64,000 bases of DNA from G963667675 sp965197565 (GCA_965197565.1 CBDANK010000003.1:620001-684000), one strand, 5' to 3'. Positions 55,198 through 64,000 are shown, counted from the first letter of the stretch. Program-made: numbers and translations. The notes: a model not told the origin generated them from the sequence alone.

Positions 55198-55677
55198 GTG
55201 TTTAAGTCCTTGGTGATCCGGACGGCGGACCGGTTGGCCTGGCTAATTGGCGCCGGGTTGGGCTCGGGGTTGGTCCCCCTGGCTCCGGCTACTGCCGGTG
55301 CGCTGTTGGCCCTGCTGGTCTACGTATTTGCCCCCATAGCCGAAGACTCGACGGCGCTTTACTCCCTGATCGGCGCCGGCTTTGTGCTGGGTGTTTGGGC
55401 TACTGGAAGGTTGGTCTCTCCTACGGAACACGATCCCCAGAAGGCGGTTTGGGACGAGTTCGTAGGTATGTGGACTACTTGCTTGTTCCTGCCTAAAACC
55501 GTTCCCTGGATGGTTGCGGCTTTTTTCTGCTTTCGGGCAATGGACATAGGCAAGCCCTGGCCCATCCGCCGGTTGGAGAAGCTGCCCGGCGGCCTAGGCA
55601 TTATGGCCGACGATCTATTGGCGGGGTTATGCGGCGCTGGCTTATTGAACGGTTTGCGCTTGGCTTTCTTCGACTGA
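55198..55677 (+). CDS. pgpA: Phosphatidylglycerophosphatase A
   Basis: A 159-residue PgpA-family membrane phosphatase of phosphatidylglycerol synthesis. Motifs: 'GAGLGSGLVPLAPATAGAL', 'HDPQKAVWDEFVGMW' (acidic core), 'RAMDIGKPWPIRRLEKLPGGLGIMADDLLAGL'. GTG 55198 is the chosen start; it sits 31 bp past a palindromic repeat. Four hydrophobic segments fit the family. Confidence 0.93.
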   Translation: MFKSLVIRTADRLAWLIGAGLGSGLVPLAPATAGALLALLVYVFAPIAEDSTALYSLIGAGFVLGVWATGRLVSPTEHDPQKAVWDEFVGMWTTCLFLPKTVPWMVAAFFCFRAMDIGKPWPIRRLEKLPGGLGIMADDLLAGLCGAGLLNGLRLAFFD

Positions 55678-55756
55678 CCGGTTCATACTCGGGACATCCT
55701 TTAGAATTACTGCGGCATAAAAGGGCATAAAAGTAATCTGCTATGGGCCCGCGCCG

Positions 55757-55785
55757 TTGCCCGGCCTAGGTCCCTGTGATATACT
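55757..55785 (+). promoter_or_regulatory. Promoter upstream of rpsB
   Basis: TTGCCC (55757-55762), 17 bases, TATACT (55780-55785). A leader of about 190 nt follows before rpsB; it may hold an S2-type autoregulatory structure, which I could not define. Confidence 0.5.
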
Positions 55786-55977
55786 CCAGTGGACAGCCGT
55801 CTTGCTTGATGGTGGCCGCTGTTTATTTAATGCCGGGCTCCGTTGGCTCAGTAGTCATTTCCCCGTCTATCGAGATAAGGGGTGGACGGCGTCAGAAGGG
55901 TTGTTGACCGGACCAGGGTCCGATAATAGATTATCCAGAAACAAAACCAGGAAGTTTGATCGGAAAGGCAGGGTTTT

Positions 55978-56952
55978 ATGGTACAAGCCCTAGAGCGGGC
56001 GGTGGAGCCCCATCCGGCACCGGCCAGGGAACTGCTCACAATGAAGTCCCTTCTGGAAGCGGGTGTCCATTTTGGACACCAGACTCGCCGCTGGAATCCT
56101 CGCATGAGGCGCTACATCTTTACTCAGCGCAACGGTATCCACATTATCGACCTTCAACAGACGCTGGGTATGCTCAACGATGCCTATCGGGCGATGACCC
56201 AGTTGGCGGCCGATGGGGGCAAGGTCCTGTTCGTAGGCACCAAGCGACAGGCCCAGGAGGTGGTGCAGAACGAGGCCGAGCGTTGCGGCATGTGGTATGT
56301 CAACCAGCGATGGTTGGGGGGTACGCTGACCAACTTCCAGACCATCCGCAGTCGAATCAATTACATGATTGAGTTGCAACAAAAGAGGGATCAAGGATAT
56401 TTTAGGGTCTTGCCCAAGAAAGAGGCGGTGAAGCTGCGGGACACTTTGAACCGGCTGGAAAAATATTTCATCGGTATGCGTGAGATGGCCGAATTACCCG
56501 CCGCCTTGTTCGTGATAGACATAGGAAAAGAAGATATTTGCATTGCCGAAGCCCGGCGCATGGGCATACAAATATTCGCTATAGTGGACTCAGACTGCGA
56601 CCCCGAAAAGGTGACGCAGATCATTCCAGGCAACGATGACGCCGTGCGGTCCATCCGCTTGATTACCAACCGGATGGCTACGGCAATCCTGGAAGGGGTT
56701 GCGCAAAGGGAGGCTATTCTCGAGGCGGAACGGGAAGCCTTGAGACTTTCGGAAACTTCCGAGGAAGAGGAACCGGCCGAGGGCGAGGTTGATGCGATCA
56801 GTGCAGCCGACCTAGCGGGGTTGGAGGAGGAGATGCTGTCGGCTGGAATGGCGGCTGAAGCTCCTGCTCCCGGCGCAGCAGAGGCCAGGAGGGTTGTTGG
56901 GGACTCCTCGGAAACGGCCGGCGGTCCGTTGACGGAAGACATCAAAGAATAG
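55978..56952 (+). CDS. rpsB: 30S ribosomal protein S2
   Basis: A 324-residue S2: 'MKSLLEAGVHFGHQTRRWNPRM', 'YIFTQRNGIHIIDLQQT', 'VLFVGTKRQAQEVV', 'RCGMWYVNQRWLGGTLTNFQTI', 'EAVKLRDTLNRLEKYF'. About 75 C-terminal residues form an acidic Glu/Ala-rich tail beyond the usual fold, a feature seen in some Chloroflexota and Actinobacteria. It heads the rpsB-tsf-pyrH-frr cluster. Confidence 0.97.
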   Translation: MVQALERAVEPHPAPARELLTMKSLLEAGVHFGHQTRRWNPRMRRYIFTQRNGIHIIDLQQTLGMLNDAYRAMTQLAADGGKVLFVGTKRQAQEVVQNEAERCGMWYVNQRWLGGTLTNFQTIRSRINYMIELQQKRDQGYFRVLPKKEAVKLRDTLNRLEKYFIGMREMAELPAALFVIDIGKEDICIAEARRMGIQIFAIVDSDCDPEKVTQIIPGNDDAVRSIRLITNRMATAILEGVAQREAILEAEREALRLSETSEEEEPAEGEVDAISAADLAGLEEEMLSAGMAAEAPAPGAAEARRVVGDSSETAGGPLTEDIKE

Positions 56953-57010
56953 ACGAGTGACCCCCGCCAAGCAGCAAGCAAACTGAGGCCAGAAAGCCAG
57001 GAGGAAGCAT

Positions 57011-57514
57011 TTGGAGGTCACTGTCGAATTGATCCGGGCCTTGCGGGAGAAAACGGGGGCCGGTATTATGCAGTGCAAGGAAGCCCTAGAGGCCAACCAA
57101 GGCGACATCGAACAGGCCGCCGAAGTCCTCCGAATCAAGGGGGCAGCCCAAGTAGCTAAAAGGGCGGGCCGGGACACCAATCAGGGTCTGGTCGAGGCCT
57201 ATGTCCACACCGGGGGAAGGGTAGGGGCAATAGTGGAGTTGGGCTGCGAAACCGATTTTGTGGCCCGCACTCCGGAGTTCAAAGTGTTGGCCCACGACAT
57301 CGCAATGCAAGTTGTGGCCATGGACCCTGTCTACCTGGACAAAAGCGAAATCACGGAAGAGGACGACCGTCCCATTGCCCAAGTGTCACTGCTGCAACAG
57401 CCGTTCATCAAAGACAACTCCTCTTCAGTGGAAGAGGTGGTCCAAGAACTAGCTGCCAAACTCGGCGAGAATGTCCGGGTGCTCAGATTCAGGCGTCTGG
57501 CACTGGGAGAATAA
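57011..57514 (+). CDS. tsf: Elongation factor Ts (short form)
   Basis: A 167-residue EF-Ts, the EF-Tu nucleotide exchange factor. The UBA-like N-terminus 'LIRALREKTGAGIMQCKEALEANQGDIEQAAEVLRIKG' and the core 'GAIVELGCETDFVARTPEFK' (TDFV motif) are present. It is much shorter than the E. coli protein (283), keeping one core subdomain, as in some other phyla. The start is TTG 57011 with AGGAGG upstream. Confidence 0.96.
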   Translation: MEVTVELIRALREKTGAGIMQCKEALEANQGDIEQAAEVLRIKGAAQVAKRAGRDTNQGLVEAYVHTGGRVGAIVELGCETDFVARTPEFKVLAHDIAMQVVAMDPVYLDKSEITEEDDRPIAQVSLLQQPFIKDNSSSVEEVVQELAAKLGENVRVLRFRRLALGE

Positions 57515-57529
57515 CTGGCACCTGACCGT

Positions 57530-58255
57530 ATGACTGAGGCCCATTACCGCCGGGTTTTGCTGAAAATCAGCGGCGAGTCGCTCAAAGGCTCCGCTCCCTA
57601 CGGGATTGGACCCGACGCGATAAGCTACTTGTCCCAGCAAATCAGCGAAGTCCACAGTATGGGCGTGGAAGTGGGTGTGGTAATCGGCGGCGGCAACATC
57701 TGGCGCGGTGAATCGGCCGAGTCGCAAGGAATGGATCGGGCCACCGCAGATTATGCCGGGATGCTGGCGACTATCATAAACGCTCTTGCTCTTCAGGATG
57801 GGCTGGAAAAACGAGGAATTGACACCCGCACCCAAAGCGCGCTGCATCTGCAAGCCGTTTCCGAGCCTTACATTAGGCGCCGGGCCATCCGCCATCTGGA
57901 AAAAGGCCGGGTAGTGTTGTTCGCCTCCGGCACCGGAAACCCTTTTATGACTACCGACACCGCTTCCGCACTCAGGGCCCTGGAAATCGGGGCCGACGTG
58001 CTGTTGATGGCTAAGAATGACGTGGACGGCGTTTACGACTCGGACCCTCATGAAAACCCTGGCGCGGTTAGGTTCAAGACGCTGGACTACATGGACGCCT
58101 TGAACTTGCGGTTGGAGGTGATGGACTCCACCGCCCTGTCCTTGTGCATGGACAACGATCTGCCCATCATCGTATTCGATGTTTTCCAACCGGGCAGCAT
58201 GAGTTGTATCCTGTCCGGCGAACCTTTGGGCACATTCATCAGCGCGAGAGATTAG
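57530..58255 (+). CDS. pyrH: UMP kinase
   Basis: A 241-residue UMP kinase: 'RVLLKISGESLKGSAPYGI', 'VGVVIGGGNIWRGESAESQGMDRATADYAGML', 'RVVLFASGTGNPFMTTDTASALRALEIGADVLLMAKNDVDGVYDSDP'. All substrate and ATP motifs are normal. It lies 15 bp after tsf and 2 bp before frr. Confidence 0.97.
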   Translation: MTEAHYRRVLLKISGESLKGSAPYGIGPDAISYLSQQISEVHSMGVEVGVVIGGGNIWRGESAESQGMDRATADYAGMLATIINALALQDGLEKRGIDTRTQSALHLQAVSEPYIRRRAIRHLEKGRVVLFASGTGNPFMTTDTASALRALEIGADVLLMAKNDVDGVYDSDPHENPGAVRFKTLDYMDALNLRLEVMDSTALSLCMDNDLPIIVFDVFQPGSMSCILSGEPLGTFISARD

Positions 58256-58257
58256 AG

Positions 58258-58848
58258 ATGCCTGCAAATAAAGAGAGGGAAGCCGAGTTAACCCCCCAGG
58301 ACGTTCTCAAAGAAGTAGAACGCAAGATGGACCGAGCTATCGATGCTCTGCGGCGTGAGCTAAACACACTAAGGACCGGCCGGGCGACTCCGTCGTTGAT
58401 CGAAAACTTGTCAGTCGACTACTATGGAGTGCCGACTCCCTTAAAGCAGATAGCCTCCATCGCCGCGCCCGACGCCAGGGCTATTATGGTCCAGCCGTGG
58501 GACAGGAAATCGCTGCGGGAGATTGAGAAGAGCCTGATGAAGTCGGACATGGGCTTCAATCCGTCGAACGACGGAAATATGATTACCGTGCCGGTTCCTC
58601 CCCTGACCCAGGAGAGGCGCCAGGATATGGTGCGTTTGCTAAAGCGGAAACTAGAAGAAGGCAAGGTTTCGGTCCGCAACGTGCGCCGGGACGGCCTGGA
58701 ACACCTGCGGAAGTTGGAAAGAGACAAATCCATCTCCCAGGACCAGAACCGGCGGGCCCAGGAGCAATTGCAAAAGGCTACCGACGGCCACACCAAGACC
58801 ATAGACGAGGTGGGCGCCGCTAAAGAAACGGAAATCATGCAGGTCTGA
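58258..58848 (+). CDS. frr: Ribosome recycling factor
   Basis: A 196-residue RRF: 'KMDRAIDALRRELNTLRTGRATPSLIENLSVDYYGVPTPLKQIASI', 'IMVQPWDRKSLREIEKSLMKSDMGFNPSNDG', 'LTQERRQDMVRLLKRKLEEGKVSVRNVRRDG'. ATG 58258 is chosen; the upstream open frame is a pyrH shadow. It acts with EF-G after termination. Confidence 0.97.
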   Translation: MPANKEREAELTPQDVLKEVERKMDRAIDALRRELNTLRTGRATPSLIENLSVDYYGVPTPLKQIASIAAPDARAIMVQPWDRKSLREIEKSLMKSDMGFNPSNDGNMITVPVPPLTQERRQDMVRLLKRKLEEGKVSVRNVRRDGLEHLRKLERDKSISQDQNRRAQEQLQKATDGHTKTIDEVGAAKETEIMQV

Positions 58849-58850
58849 AC

Positions 58851-59594
58851 ATGCAAGTCCGGACCGCCTCCTCACAGCCGCTGTCACAGCACCCCCCCAA
58901 GGTCCCCGTCCACGTGGCGATCATTATGGACGGCAATGGACGATGGGCCAGAAAAAGAGGGTTGCCTCGACTGGAGGGGCACCGCGTCGGCGTCGACTGT
59001 ATTCAGGGAGTATTAAAAACCCTGGCGGAAAAGGGAATCAAATACGTTACCCTGTATGCTTTCTCCACGGAGAATTGGAATCGGCCCGCCGAAGAGGTGG
59101 CGGGGATTCTGGGCATCTTATATGATGCTCTGAGGAATCAAACCGAGACGCTCCACAAAAACAATGTGCATATAGTTCACATTGGCAAGGCGGACCGGCT
59201 GGGTCGGCAACTCAGGGAAGCCGTGGTTTACGCCCAGGACTTGACCCGCGAAAACACCGGCGTCACCCTCAATGTCGCTTTCGACTACGGCGGCAGGGAC
59301 GAGATTCTGGAGGCGGTGAAACAACTAATCCGAGATGGGGTGCCTGCAGAAGACATCGACGAGCAGCTATTTAGCAAATACTTGTTCACTGCTCAAATTC
59401 CTGACCCCGACTTAATAATACGCACCGGCGGGGAGTTGCGCATCAGCAACTTTCTGTTGTGGCAATCGGCATACAGCGAGTACTACCACACCCCCACTCT
59501 CTGGCCCGACCTCGACTCGACCGAACTGGAACGGGTCTTGGCGGCTTTCACCAACCGTCAGCGGCGTTTCGGCAGGGTCAATCCCCAGGACTGA
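58851..59594 (+). CDS. uppS: Undecaprenyl diphosphate synthase (isoprenyl transferase)
   Basis: A 247-residue cis-prenyltransferase supplying the lipid carrier for cell-wall or glycan synthesis: 'HVAIIMDGNGRWARKRGLPRLEGHRVG' (catalytic Asp), 'YVTLYAFSTENWNRPAEEV', 'LNVAFDYGGRDEILEAVK', 'PDPDLIIRTGGELRISNFLLWQSAYSEYY'. It starts two bases after frr. Chain length cannot be read directly. Confidence 0.97.
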   Translation: MQVRTASSQPLSQHPPKVPVHVAIIMDGNGRWARKRGLPRLEGHRVGVDCIQGVLKTLAEKGIKYVTLYAFSTENWNRPAEEVAGILGILYDALRNQTETLHKNNVHIVHIGKADRLGRQLREAVVYAQDLTRENTGVTLNVAFDYGGRDEILEAVKQLIRDGVPAEDIDEQLFSKYLFTAQIPDPDLIIRTGGELRISNFLLWQSAYSEYYHTPTLWPDLDSTELERVLAAFTNRQRRFGRVNPQD

Positions 59595-59597
59595 CCG

Positions 59598-60419
59598 TTG
59601 CTCCAACGGACGGTCTCGGCGCTGGTGGGTCTCCCGGTCATCTTGGCCGCTGTCTGGTGGGGCGCTCCTTGGTTGACCATTCTGGTGCTTTTGGCCGCGG
59701 CCCAAGGGGTCCGTGAAGTTTATCGTCTGCTGCCTCCGGGGACAGGCCCTCTGCCGGTAAGCCTGGGTATTCTGTGGGCCGCGGCGTTGGTCCTGGGTTC
59801 CCAAGCCGCCTCCGGACTCGACAATTTCCTCATAATCTCCGGGGGCATCCTGGCCGCTGGCTCCTTCGCCGGCCTGCTGTGGCTTGTGGCTCACTACTCC
59901 GGCGGCCGCGGCCTAACCGCCGCGGTTTACTTGGTAGGCGGCCCCGTTTTTGCCGGTTTCTTGCTGGCCCACGCCCTGGTCCTGCGGGACATAGGAGAAT
60001 CCGGCGATGTGGGGCGGCACTGGCTTTTGCTGGCCCTGTTGGTGACTTTCGCAACCGACACCGGGGCGTTCCTGGTGGGACGCGCCCTGGGAAGACACCG
60101 GATGGCACCCAGGGTCAGCCCCAACAAGACTTGGGAGGGCGCCGCGGGCGGGCTGGTCTGGGCGGTGGCGGCGGCCGTAGTGCTGGGATTGTTGTTTAAC
60201 GTGTCGCCTCCCCGCTGGCAACTGGTTGTCATCGGTGCTACAGTAGGGGTGCTTTCCCAATGGGGTGATTTGTTGGAATCCAAGGTTAAGCGGGTTTCCA
60301 GCGTTAAGGACGCTGGCAGCATGATTCCAGGCCACGGCGGAGTCTTGGACCGGCTGGACAGTGTTGTGATCTCCGTTCCTGCTGTGTACTATCTTCTCGC
60401 GACGGTATTTGAACCATGA
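59598..60419 (+). CDS. cdsA: Phosphatidate cytidylyltransferase
   Basis: A 273-residue membrane enzyme making CDP-diacylglycerol. Hydrophobic throughout, with 'ATDTGAFLVGRALGRHRMAPRVSPNKTWEGAAGG' and the signature 'SQWGDLLESKVKRVSSVKDAGSMIPGHGGVLDRLDS'. It starts at TTG 59598, just after uppS, and overlaps dxr by 4 bp. Confidence 0.95.
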   Translation: MLQRTVSALVGLPVILAAVWWGAPWLTILVLLAAAQGVREVYRLLPPGTGPLPVSLGILWAAALVLGSQAASGLDNFLIISGGILAAGSFAGLLWLVAHYSGGRGLTAAVYLVGGPVFAGFLLAHALVLRDIGESGDVGRHWLLLALLVTFATDTGAFLVGRALGRHRMAPRVSPNKTWEGAAGGLVWAVAAAVVLGLLFNVSPPRWQLVVIGATVGVLSQWGDLLESKVKRVSSVKDAGSMIPGHGGVLDRLDSVVISVPAVYYLLATVFEP

Positions 60420-61534
60420 AAAAGATAGCCGTTCTCGGCTCGACAGGTTCCATCGGCCGCCAGACTCTGGATGTGGTCCGGGCCTTCCCCGGCCAGTTTG
60501 ATGTTGTAGGCTTGGCCGGGGGAATGAACCTGGATTTGCTGCTGCAGCAAGTCGAGGAATTCCAGCCGAGTTACGTGTGCTGCTTGAACCCCCCGGAGAA
60601 ATGGCCCAACGGCTTGGTCTTTACACCGATGGAAGAAATGGTGTGTCTGGAAGAAGTTGACACGGTTATGATGGCGACCATGGGCAGCGTCGGACTGGTG
60701 CCCACCCTTAACGCACTGAAACATGGCAAACTGGTCGCTCTGTCCAACAAAGAGCCTATCGTGATGGCCGGCCATCTGATCAAAGAGTACGAAACGTTGT
60801 ACGGCGGGACGGTCCTGCCGGTGGACAGCGAACCAAGCGCTATTTGGCAATGCTTGCAAGGAGAGGACAACCAGGTGAGGCGTCTCATGATTACCGCCTC
60901 CGGCGGTCCTTTCCGGACTACCCCCTTGGAAGAAATGGATGGCGTGACGCTTGAAGGCGCATTGCAGCATCCAACTTGGACCATGGGACGAAAGATCACC
61001 ATTGATTCGGCGACTCTGATGAACAAAGCCTTCGAGGTCATTGAGGCCCACTGGTTGTTCAAAGTCCCCTGGAATAGAATAGAGGTAGTGATCCATCCCC
61101 AGAGTACCATTCATTCCATGGTGGAATTTGAGGACGGGTCGGTAAAAGCCCAGTTGGGCCCGCCCGACATGAGGCTGCCCATACAATACTCCCTCTTCTA
61201 TCCGAAACGCCTTCCCAACGATATGATCCCTAAGCTGGATATAGGCATCGCCCACTCGCTTACTTTTCAACCCATGGAACCGGAGCGTTACCCTTGCTTC
61301 GGCTTGGCTGTAACCGCCGCCCAGCGGGGAGGGACTTACGCAACGGTTTTAAGCGCCGCCGACGAGGTAGCTGTGGGGGCTTTTCTTCAGAGGAAGATCG
61401 GCTTTACCGACATCTACCGGGTGGTGGAGCGGGTCCTATCCGAGCATGAGCCCTTGCCCGGCGGGAACCCGGAAGAGGTGCTGGAAGCCAACCGGTGGGC
61501 GATGGCCAGGGCCGGAGAGGTAGCCGGGCTATAG
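60416..61534 (+). CDS. dxr: 1-deoxy-D-xylulose 5-phosphate reductoisomerase
   Basis: A 372-residue enzyme of the MEP isoprenoid pathway. NADPH-binding 'IAVLGSTGSIGRQTLDVVRAFPGQFDVVGLAGG', then 'KLVALSNKEPIVMAG', 'VLPVDSEPSAIWQCLQGE', 'TASGGPFRT', 'WTMGRKITIDSATLMNKAFEVIEAHWLF' and 'VVIHPQSTIHSMVEFEDGSVKAQLG'. All metal and substrate motifs are intact. It pairs with ispG downstream in the same pathway. Confidence 0.97.
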   Translation: MKKIAVLGSTGSIGRQTLDVVRAFPGQFDVVGLAGGMNLDLLLQQVEEFQPSYVCCLNPPEKWPNGLVFTPMEEMVCLEEVDTVMMATMGSVGLVPTLNALKHGKLVALSNKEPIVMAGHLIKEYETLYGGTVLPVDSEPSAIWQCLQGEDNQVRRLMITASGGPFRTTPLEEMDGVTLEGALQHPTWTMGRKITIDSATLMNKAFEVIEAHWLFKVPWNRIEVVIHPQSTIHSMVEFEDGSVKAQLGPPDMRLPIQYSLFYPKRLPNDMIPKLDIGIAHSLTFQPMEPERYPCFGLAVTAAQRGGTYATVLSAADEVAVGAFLQRKIGFTDIYRVVERVLSEHEPLPGGNPEEVLEANRWAMARAGEVAGL

Positions 61535-61540
61535 GACCTC

Positions 61541-63151
61541 ATGGAATCTGCTCTGATCGCCATCGGAACCCTGGTTCCTATGCTGTTGATTCTGGTGGTG
61601 GTCCACGAGTTCGGCCACTTCGCCACCGCCCGCGCCCTGGGCGTTAAGGTCCTGGAGTTTGGCGTAGGCTTCCCGCCCCGGGCCTTTGGTTTCTACACCG
61701 GCAAAACAAGAGTCCTCATAGATTCCTACACCCGCTTTGTCAATCTGCAAGGACCCGGCGACCTGGTGCTTGGTCAGATAATCAAGGTCTATTCCAGGGA
61801 AGACTCTGACGGGAATCTCGTTGCCCAGGTCATCGACGCCTCCGGACCGAGACGCCGGTCCAAGAATCGAGATTCGGACCGGACCGGCTCCTCAGTTACG
61901 CCCATCCCCGATGGGTTGCTCAAGCACGATGGCAAGGTAAGGGCCGTGGAACCGGGCGGCGGCTCGCTGGTCCTAGCGGATATGCTCTACTCCGTAAACT
62001 GGGCGCCCCTGGGAGGTTTTGTCCGCTTGGCCGGGGAGAATAACCCGGAAGTGCCCCGCAGCCTGGCAAGCAAAGGCATCGGCACCCGCTTTCTGGTGCT
62101 GGTCGCCGGCCCGCTGATGAACGCATTGCTCCCCATCGTGGTCTTCGCCATATTGTTCATGGTTCCTCGGGACATGACCATCGGCCGCGTCTTGGTTGCT
62201 GAAGTCAATGCGGATACCGCCGCTGCCGCTGCGGGACTGAAGCCCGGCGACATTGTCGTCGAGGCCGGTGGACAGGAGATTGAGAGCCGGTTTGATCTGG
62301 ACCGCTCTATATTTTTAAACGGCAGCTCCACCATGGAGTGGTTGGTTCTTCGGGAAGGAGTTGAGCGGGTCATACCGGTGCAGCCCAGGTTCGAGCCGCC
62401 CCCCGGCCGGTGGGTTACCGGAATTCGAATCAATGAGGCTGCGGGTCAGGTCGTGGTTGCGGAAGTCGTGGCAGGTTCCCCGGCTGAAGCGGCCGGGTTG
62501 CAAGCGGGGGACATTGTGCTGCGGACTGGAGACCGGAATATCCGGCAAGTGGACGATCTGAGGTCGGCCATCCAAGCCGGCCAAGATTCGGAGATGGAAT
62601 GGCTGGTCCTCAGACAAGAGCGGGAACAAATAATTCAGGTGACCGCTGAATTTGACCAGTCCGGGTCTCCCAGGTGGTCCACCGGCATCTCTACGGCACT
62701 GGTTGACACTCGTGTTGAAAGCCGCTCCGAGCCGATTTGGAAAGCCGTCCCCGGGGGCTTCACCAGCACCTGGGAGTCCCTGCTGCTTATGAAGCAAGCA
62801 ATATTTGGCGCTGTGTCTACCGGGTCCGACCCTGGATTTTCCGGCCCCATCGGTATTGCTCAGGTAACGGGTGAGGTTACGCGGGATTTAGGATTTCTCG
62901 GTTGGTTGTCCATCGCTCTCTTGCTGAGCGTCAACCTGGCGATCCTGAATATTTTGCCCATACCAATGCTAGATGGGGGGCGCTTGGTGTTCGTGGTCCT
63001 GGAATGGCTCCGCCGGGGCAAGCGGGTGCCGCCGGAAAAAGAAGGCCTAGTTCACTTGATTGGATTTGTGCTCTTGATCGGGGCCTTCTTAGTAGTTAGT
63101 GCCAGCGACATCAACAGGTTGATTCAAGGCGGCAGCTTGCTGGGCGGGTAG
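61541..63151 (+). CDS. rseP: RIP-type site-2 metalloprotease (RseP family) with two PDZ domains
   Basis: A 536-residue membrane metalloprotease. Zinc motif 'VVVHEFGHFATAR' (His22, Glu23, His26) in the first helix, 'VNWAPLGGFVRLAGENNPE', and the third helix with 'NLAILNILPIPMLDGGRLVF' (Asp ligand in LDGG). Two PDZ domains read 'DTAAAAAGLKPGDIVVEAGGQEI' and 'GSPAEAAGLQAGDIVLRTGDRNI'. An inserted charged segment near residues 75-140 is unusual. It would cleave membrane-anchored anti-sigma or signal-peptide remnants. Confidence 0.95.
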   Translation: MESALIAIGTLVPMLLILVVVHEFGHFATARALGVKVLEFGVGFPPRAFGFYTGKTRVLIDSYTRFVNLQGPGDLVLGQIIKVYSREDSDGNLVAQVIDASGPRRRSKNRDSDRTGSSVTPIPDGLLKHDGKVRAVEPGGGSLVLADMLYSVNWAPLGGFVRLAGENNPEVPRSLASKGIGTRFLVLVAGPLMNALLPIVVFAILFMVPRDMTIGRVLVAEVNADTAAAAAGLKPGDIVVEAGGQEIESRFDLDRSIFLNGSSTMEWLVLREGVERVIPVQPRFEPPPGRWVTGIRINEAAGQVVVAEVVAGSPAEAAGLQAGDIVLRTGDRNIRQVDDLRSAIQAGQDSEMEWLVLRQEREQIIQVTAEFDQSGSPRWSTGISTALVDTRVESRSEPIWKAVPGGFTSTWESLLLMKQAIFGAVSTGSDPGFSGPIGIAQVTGEVTRDLGFLGWLSIALLLSVNLAILNILPIPMLDGGRLVFVVLEWLRRGKRVPPEKEGLVHLIGFVLLIGAFLVVSASDINRLIQGGSLLGG

Positions 63152-63226
63152 AGGGAGGGACCGCCGGTTTGAAGTTGCATAATGGCGGCAGGCGCGCTTA
63201 CCTTCCCCTAGCGCCGGTACTCAAAT

Positions 63227-63245
63227 TTCTGTAACATGTACAGAA
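63227..63245. promoter_or_regulatory. Palindrome upstream of ispG
   Basis: TTCTGTA and TACAGAA face each other across five bases, 32 bp before the ispG start. A repressor site or small hairpin is possible; no family is recognised. Confidence 0.35.
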
Positions 63246-63276
63246 GCTACGATGATTCTGCTAATGAGGCTCGTCC

Positions 63277-64000
63277 ATGAATAAAAGGCGGCCTACTAGA
63301 CCGGTCTATGTCGGCGGAGTAAAAGTGGGCGGCGACGCCGACATCACGGTCCAGTCGATGACCAAGACGGATACCCGTGACGTTGCCGCTACCGTCCGCC
63401 AGATCCTTGAGCTGGAAGATGAGGGCTGCGAGATCATCCGGAGCGCGGTCCCGGATATGGAAGCGGCGAAAGCCATAGGAGAGATCAAGAAACAGATCCA
63501 CATTCCGCTGATCGCCGACATCCACTTTCACTATCAACTGGCCTTGGAATGCGCCAAGGGAGGAGTCGATTGCTTGCGGCTCAACCCGGGCAACCTGCGG
63601 GATGAAGACCAGGTCCGCCAAGTGGTGCGAGCGGCCAAGGAGCGAGGCATACCCATTCGCATTGGGGTCAACTTCGGCAGCCTGCCGCCGGTGGGCGGCA
63701 TCGGGCGCACCAGGGGTTTTTCCCGGCACATGGACTTGGTTAATAGACTCCCCAAAGCCGGAGAGGTCAAGGAAGGGGAATACAGCATAGTGGACCACAT
63801 GGTGGCCACCGCACTCTGGGAAATCAGTCTCCTTGAGGAGCAGGACTTCGACGACATCAAAATCTCGATGAAGGCTTTTGATGTGCCCACCACGGTTGAG
63901 GCTTATCGGACCCTGGCCCAAATGGTCCCCTATCCCCTGCATTTGGGCATCACCGAAGCCGGCACGGCCCAATCCGGTTCCATCCGCACCGCGGTTGGGC
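63277..64000 (+). CDS. ispG: 4-hydroxy-3-methylbut-2-en-1-yl diphosphate synthase, N-terminal part (runs off the right edge)
   Basis: The first 241 codons of IspG, the Fe-S enzyme of the MEP pathway. It opens 'RPVYVGGVKVGGDADITVQSMTKTDTRDVAATVRQI' and continues 'EIIRSAVPDMEAAKAI', 'IPLIADIHFHYQLALECAKGGVDCLRLNPGN', 'IRIGVNFGSLPP'. The Fe-S cysteines lie beyond the edge. It follows dxr and rseP, the usual order. Confidence 0.96.
   Translation, partial: MNKRRPTRPVYVGGVKVGGDADITVQSMTKTDTRDVAATVRQILELEDEGCEIIRSAVPDMEAAKAIGEIKKQIHIPLIADIHFHYQLALECAKGGVDCLRLNPGNLRDEDQVRQVVRAAKERGIPIRIGVNFGSLPPVGGIGRTRGFSRHMDLVNRLPKAGEVKEGEYSIVDHMVATALWEISLLEEQDFDDIKISMKAFDVPTTVEAYRTLAQMVPYPLHLGITEAGTAQSGSIRTAVG

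Noticed and set aside
55678..55977. A riboswitch in the rpsB leader
   Set aside because: No known riboswitch core could be recognised; only a promoter is supported.

Overview
The window looks like a chromosomal segment of a Chloroflexota bacterium, probably of the Dehalococcoidia/SAR202 kind. This is an inference from three things. The housekeeping clusters are rplS-priA-def-cca-secD-secF and rpsB-tsf-pyrH-frr-uppS-cdsA-dxr-rseP-ispG. There are many lipoproteins with Pro-Thr linkers after a lipobox. The Uma2, PIN and DUF2442 content and short palindromic repeats also fit. No rRNA, tRNA, CRISPR array or prophage was seen. All function calls rest on motif recognition by eye.

Layout. 1-0.8 kb: the 5' part of a type I restriction R subunit. 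1.3-8.7 kb, minus strand: aquaporin, then a phosphate regulon reading phoB-phoR-pstS-pstC-pstA-pstB, with TTAA repeats at 11-bp spacing (candidate Pho boxes) before pstS and no phoU. 9-30 kb: an accessory and surface region with a PIN toxin pair, several lipoproteins, a 1485-residue subtilase/leucine-rich-repeat/solute-binding fusion, duplicated Uma2 genes, a solitary substrate-binding protein, an ECF sigma factor with a von Willebrand A protein, a likely selenocysteine peroxiredoxin, a serpin, and a frameshifted HtrA-like protease.

30-40.5 kb: a decaying defence island. An AAA ATPase/DUF4276 pair is broken by IS630-type elements and by a nonsense codon. Around it lie HEPN-like paralogues, two methyltransferase 5' remnants, MazEF, a frameshifted HigA and an apparently intact Septu-like ATPase-HNH pair. 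A voltage-gated cation channel sits in the same stretch. 40.6-49 kb: rplS, priA, def, cca, secD and secF. 49-55 kb: two more identical IS630 copies around an alcohol dehydrogenase, endonuclease IV and a small metalloprotease, then a lipoprotein inside a 2.1-kb segment with inverted-repeat ends, then pgpA. 55.7-64 kb: the translation/envelope/isoprenoid operon, cut at ispG.

Main results of the hunt: (1) an in-frame UGA at the catalytic position of a peroxiredoxin, with a hairpin at SECIS distance; (2) an ATPase/DUF4276 module whose reading frame is restored exactly when the TA-flanked insertion is removed; (3) a 146-bp TA-flanked miniature element in two copies; (4) a Septu-like system; (5) a multi-domain secreted protease; (6) an IS630 family with a conserved A7C frameshift site and three near-identical copies.
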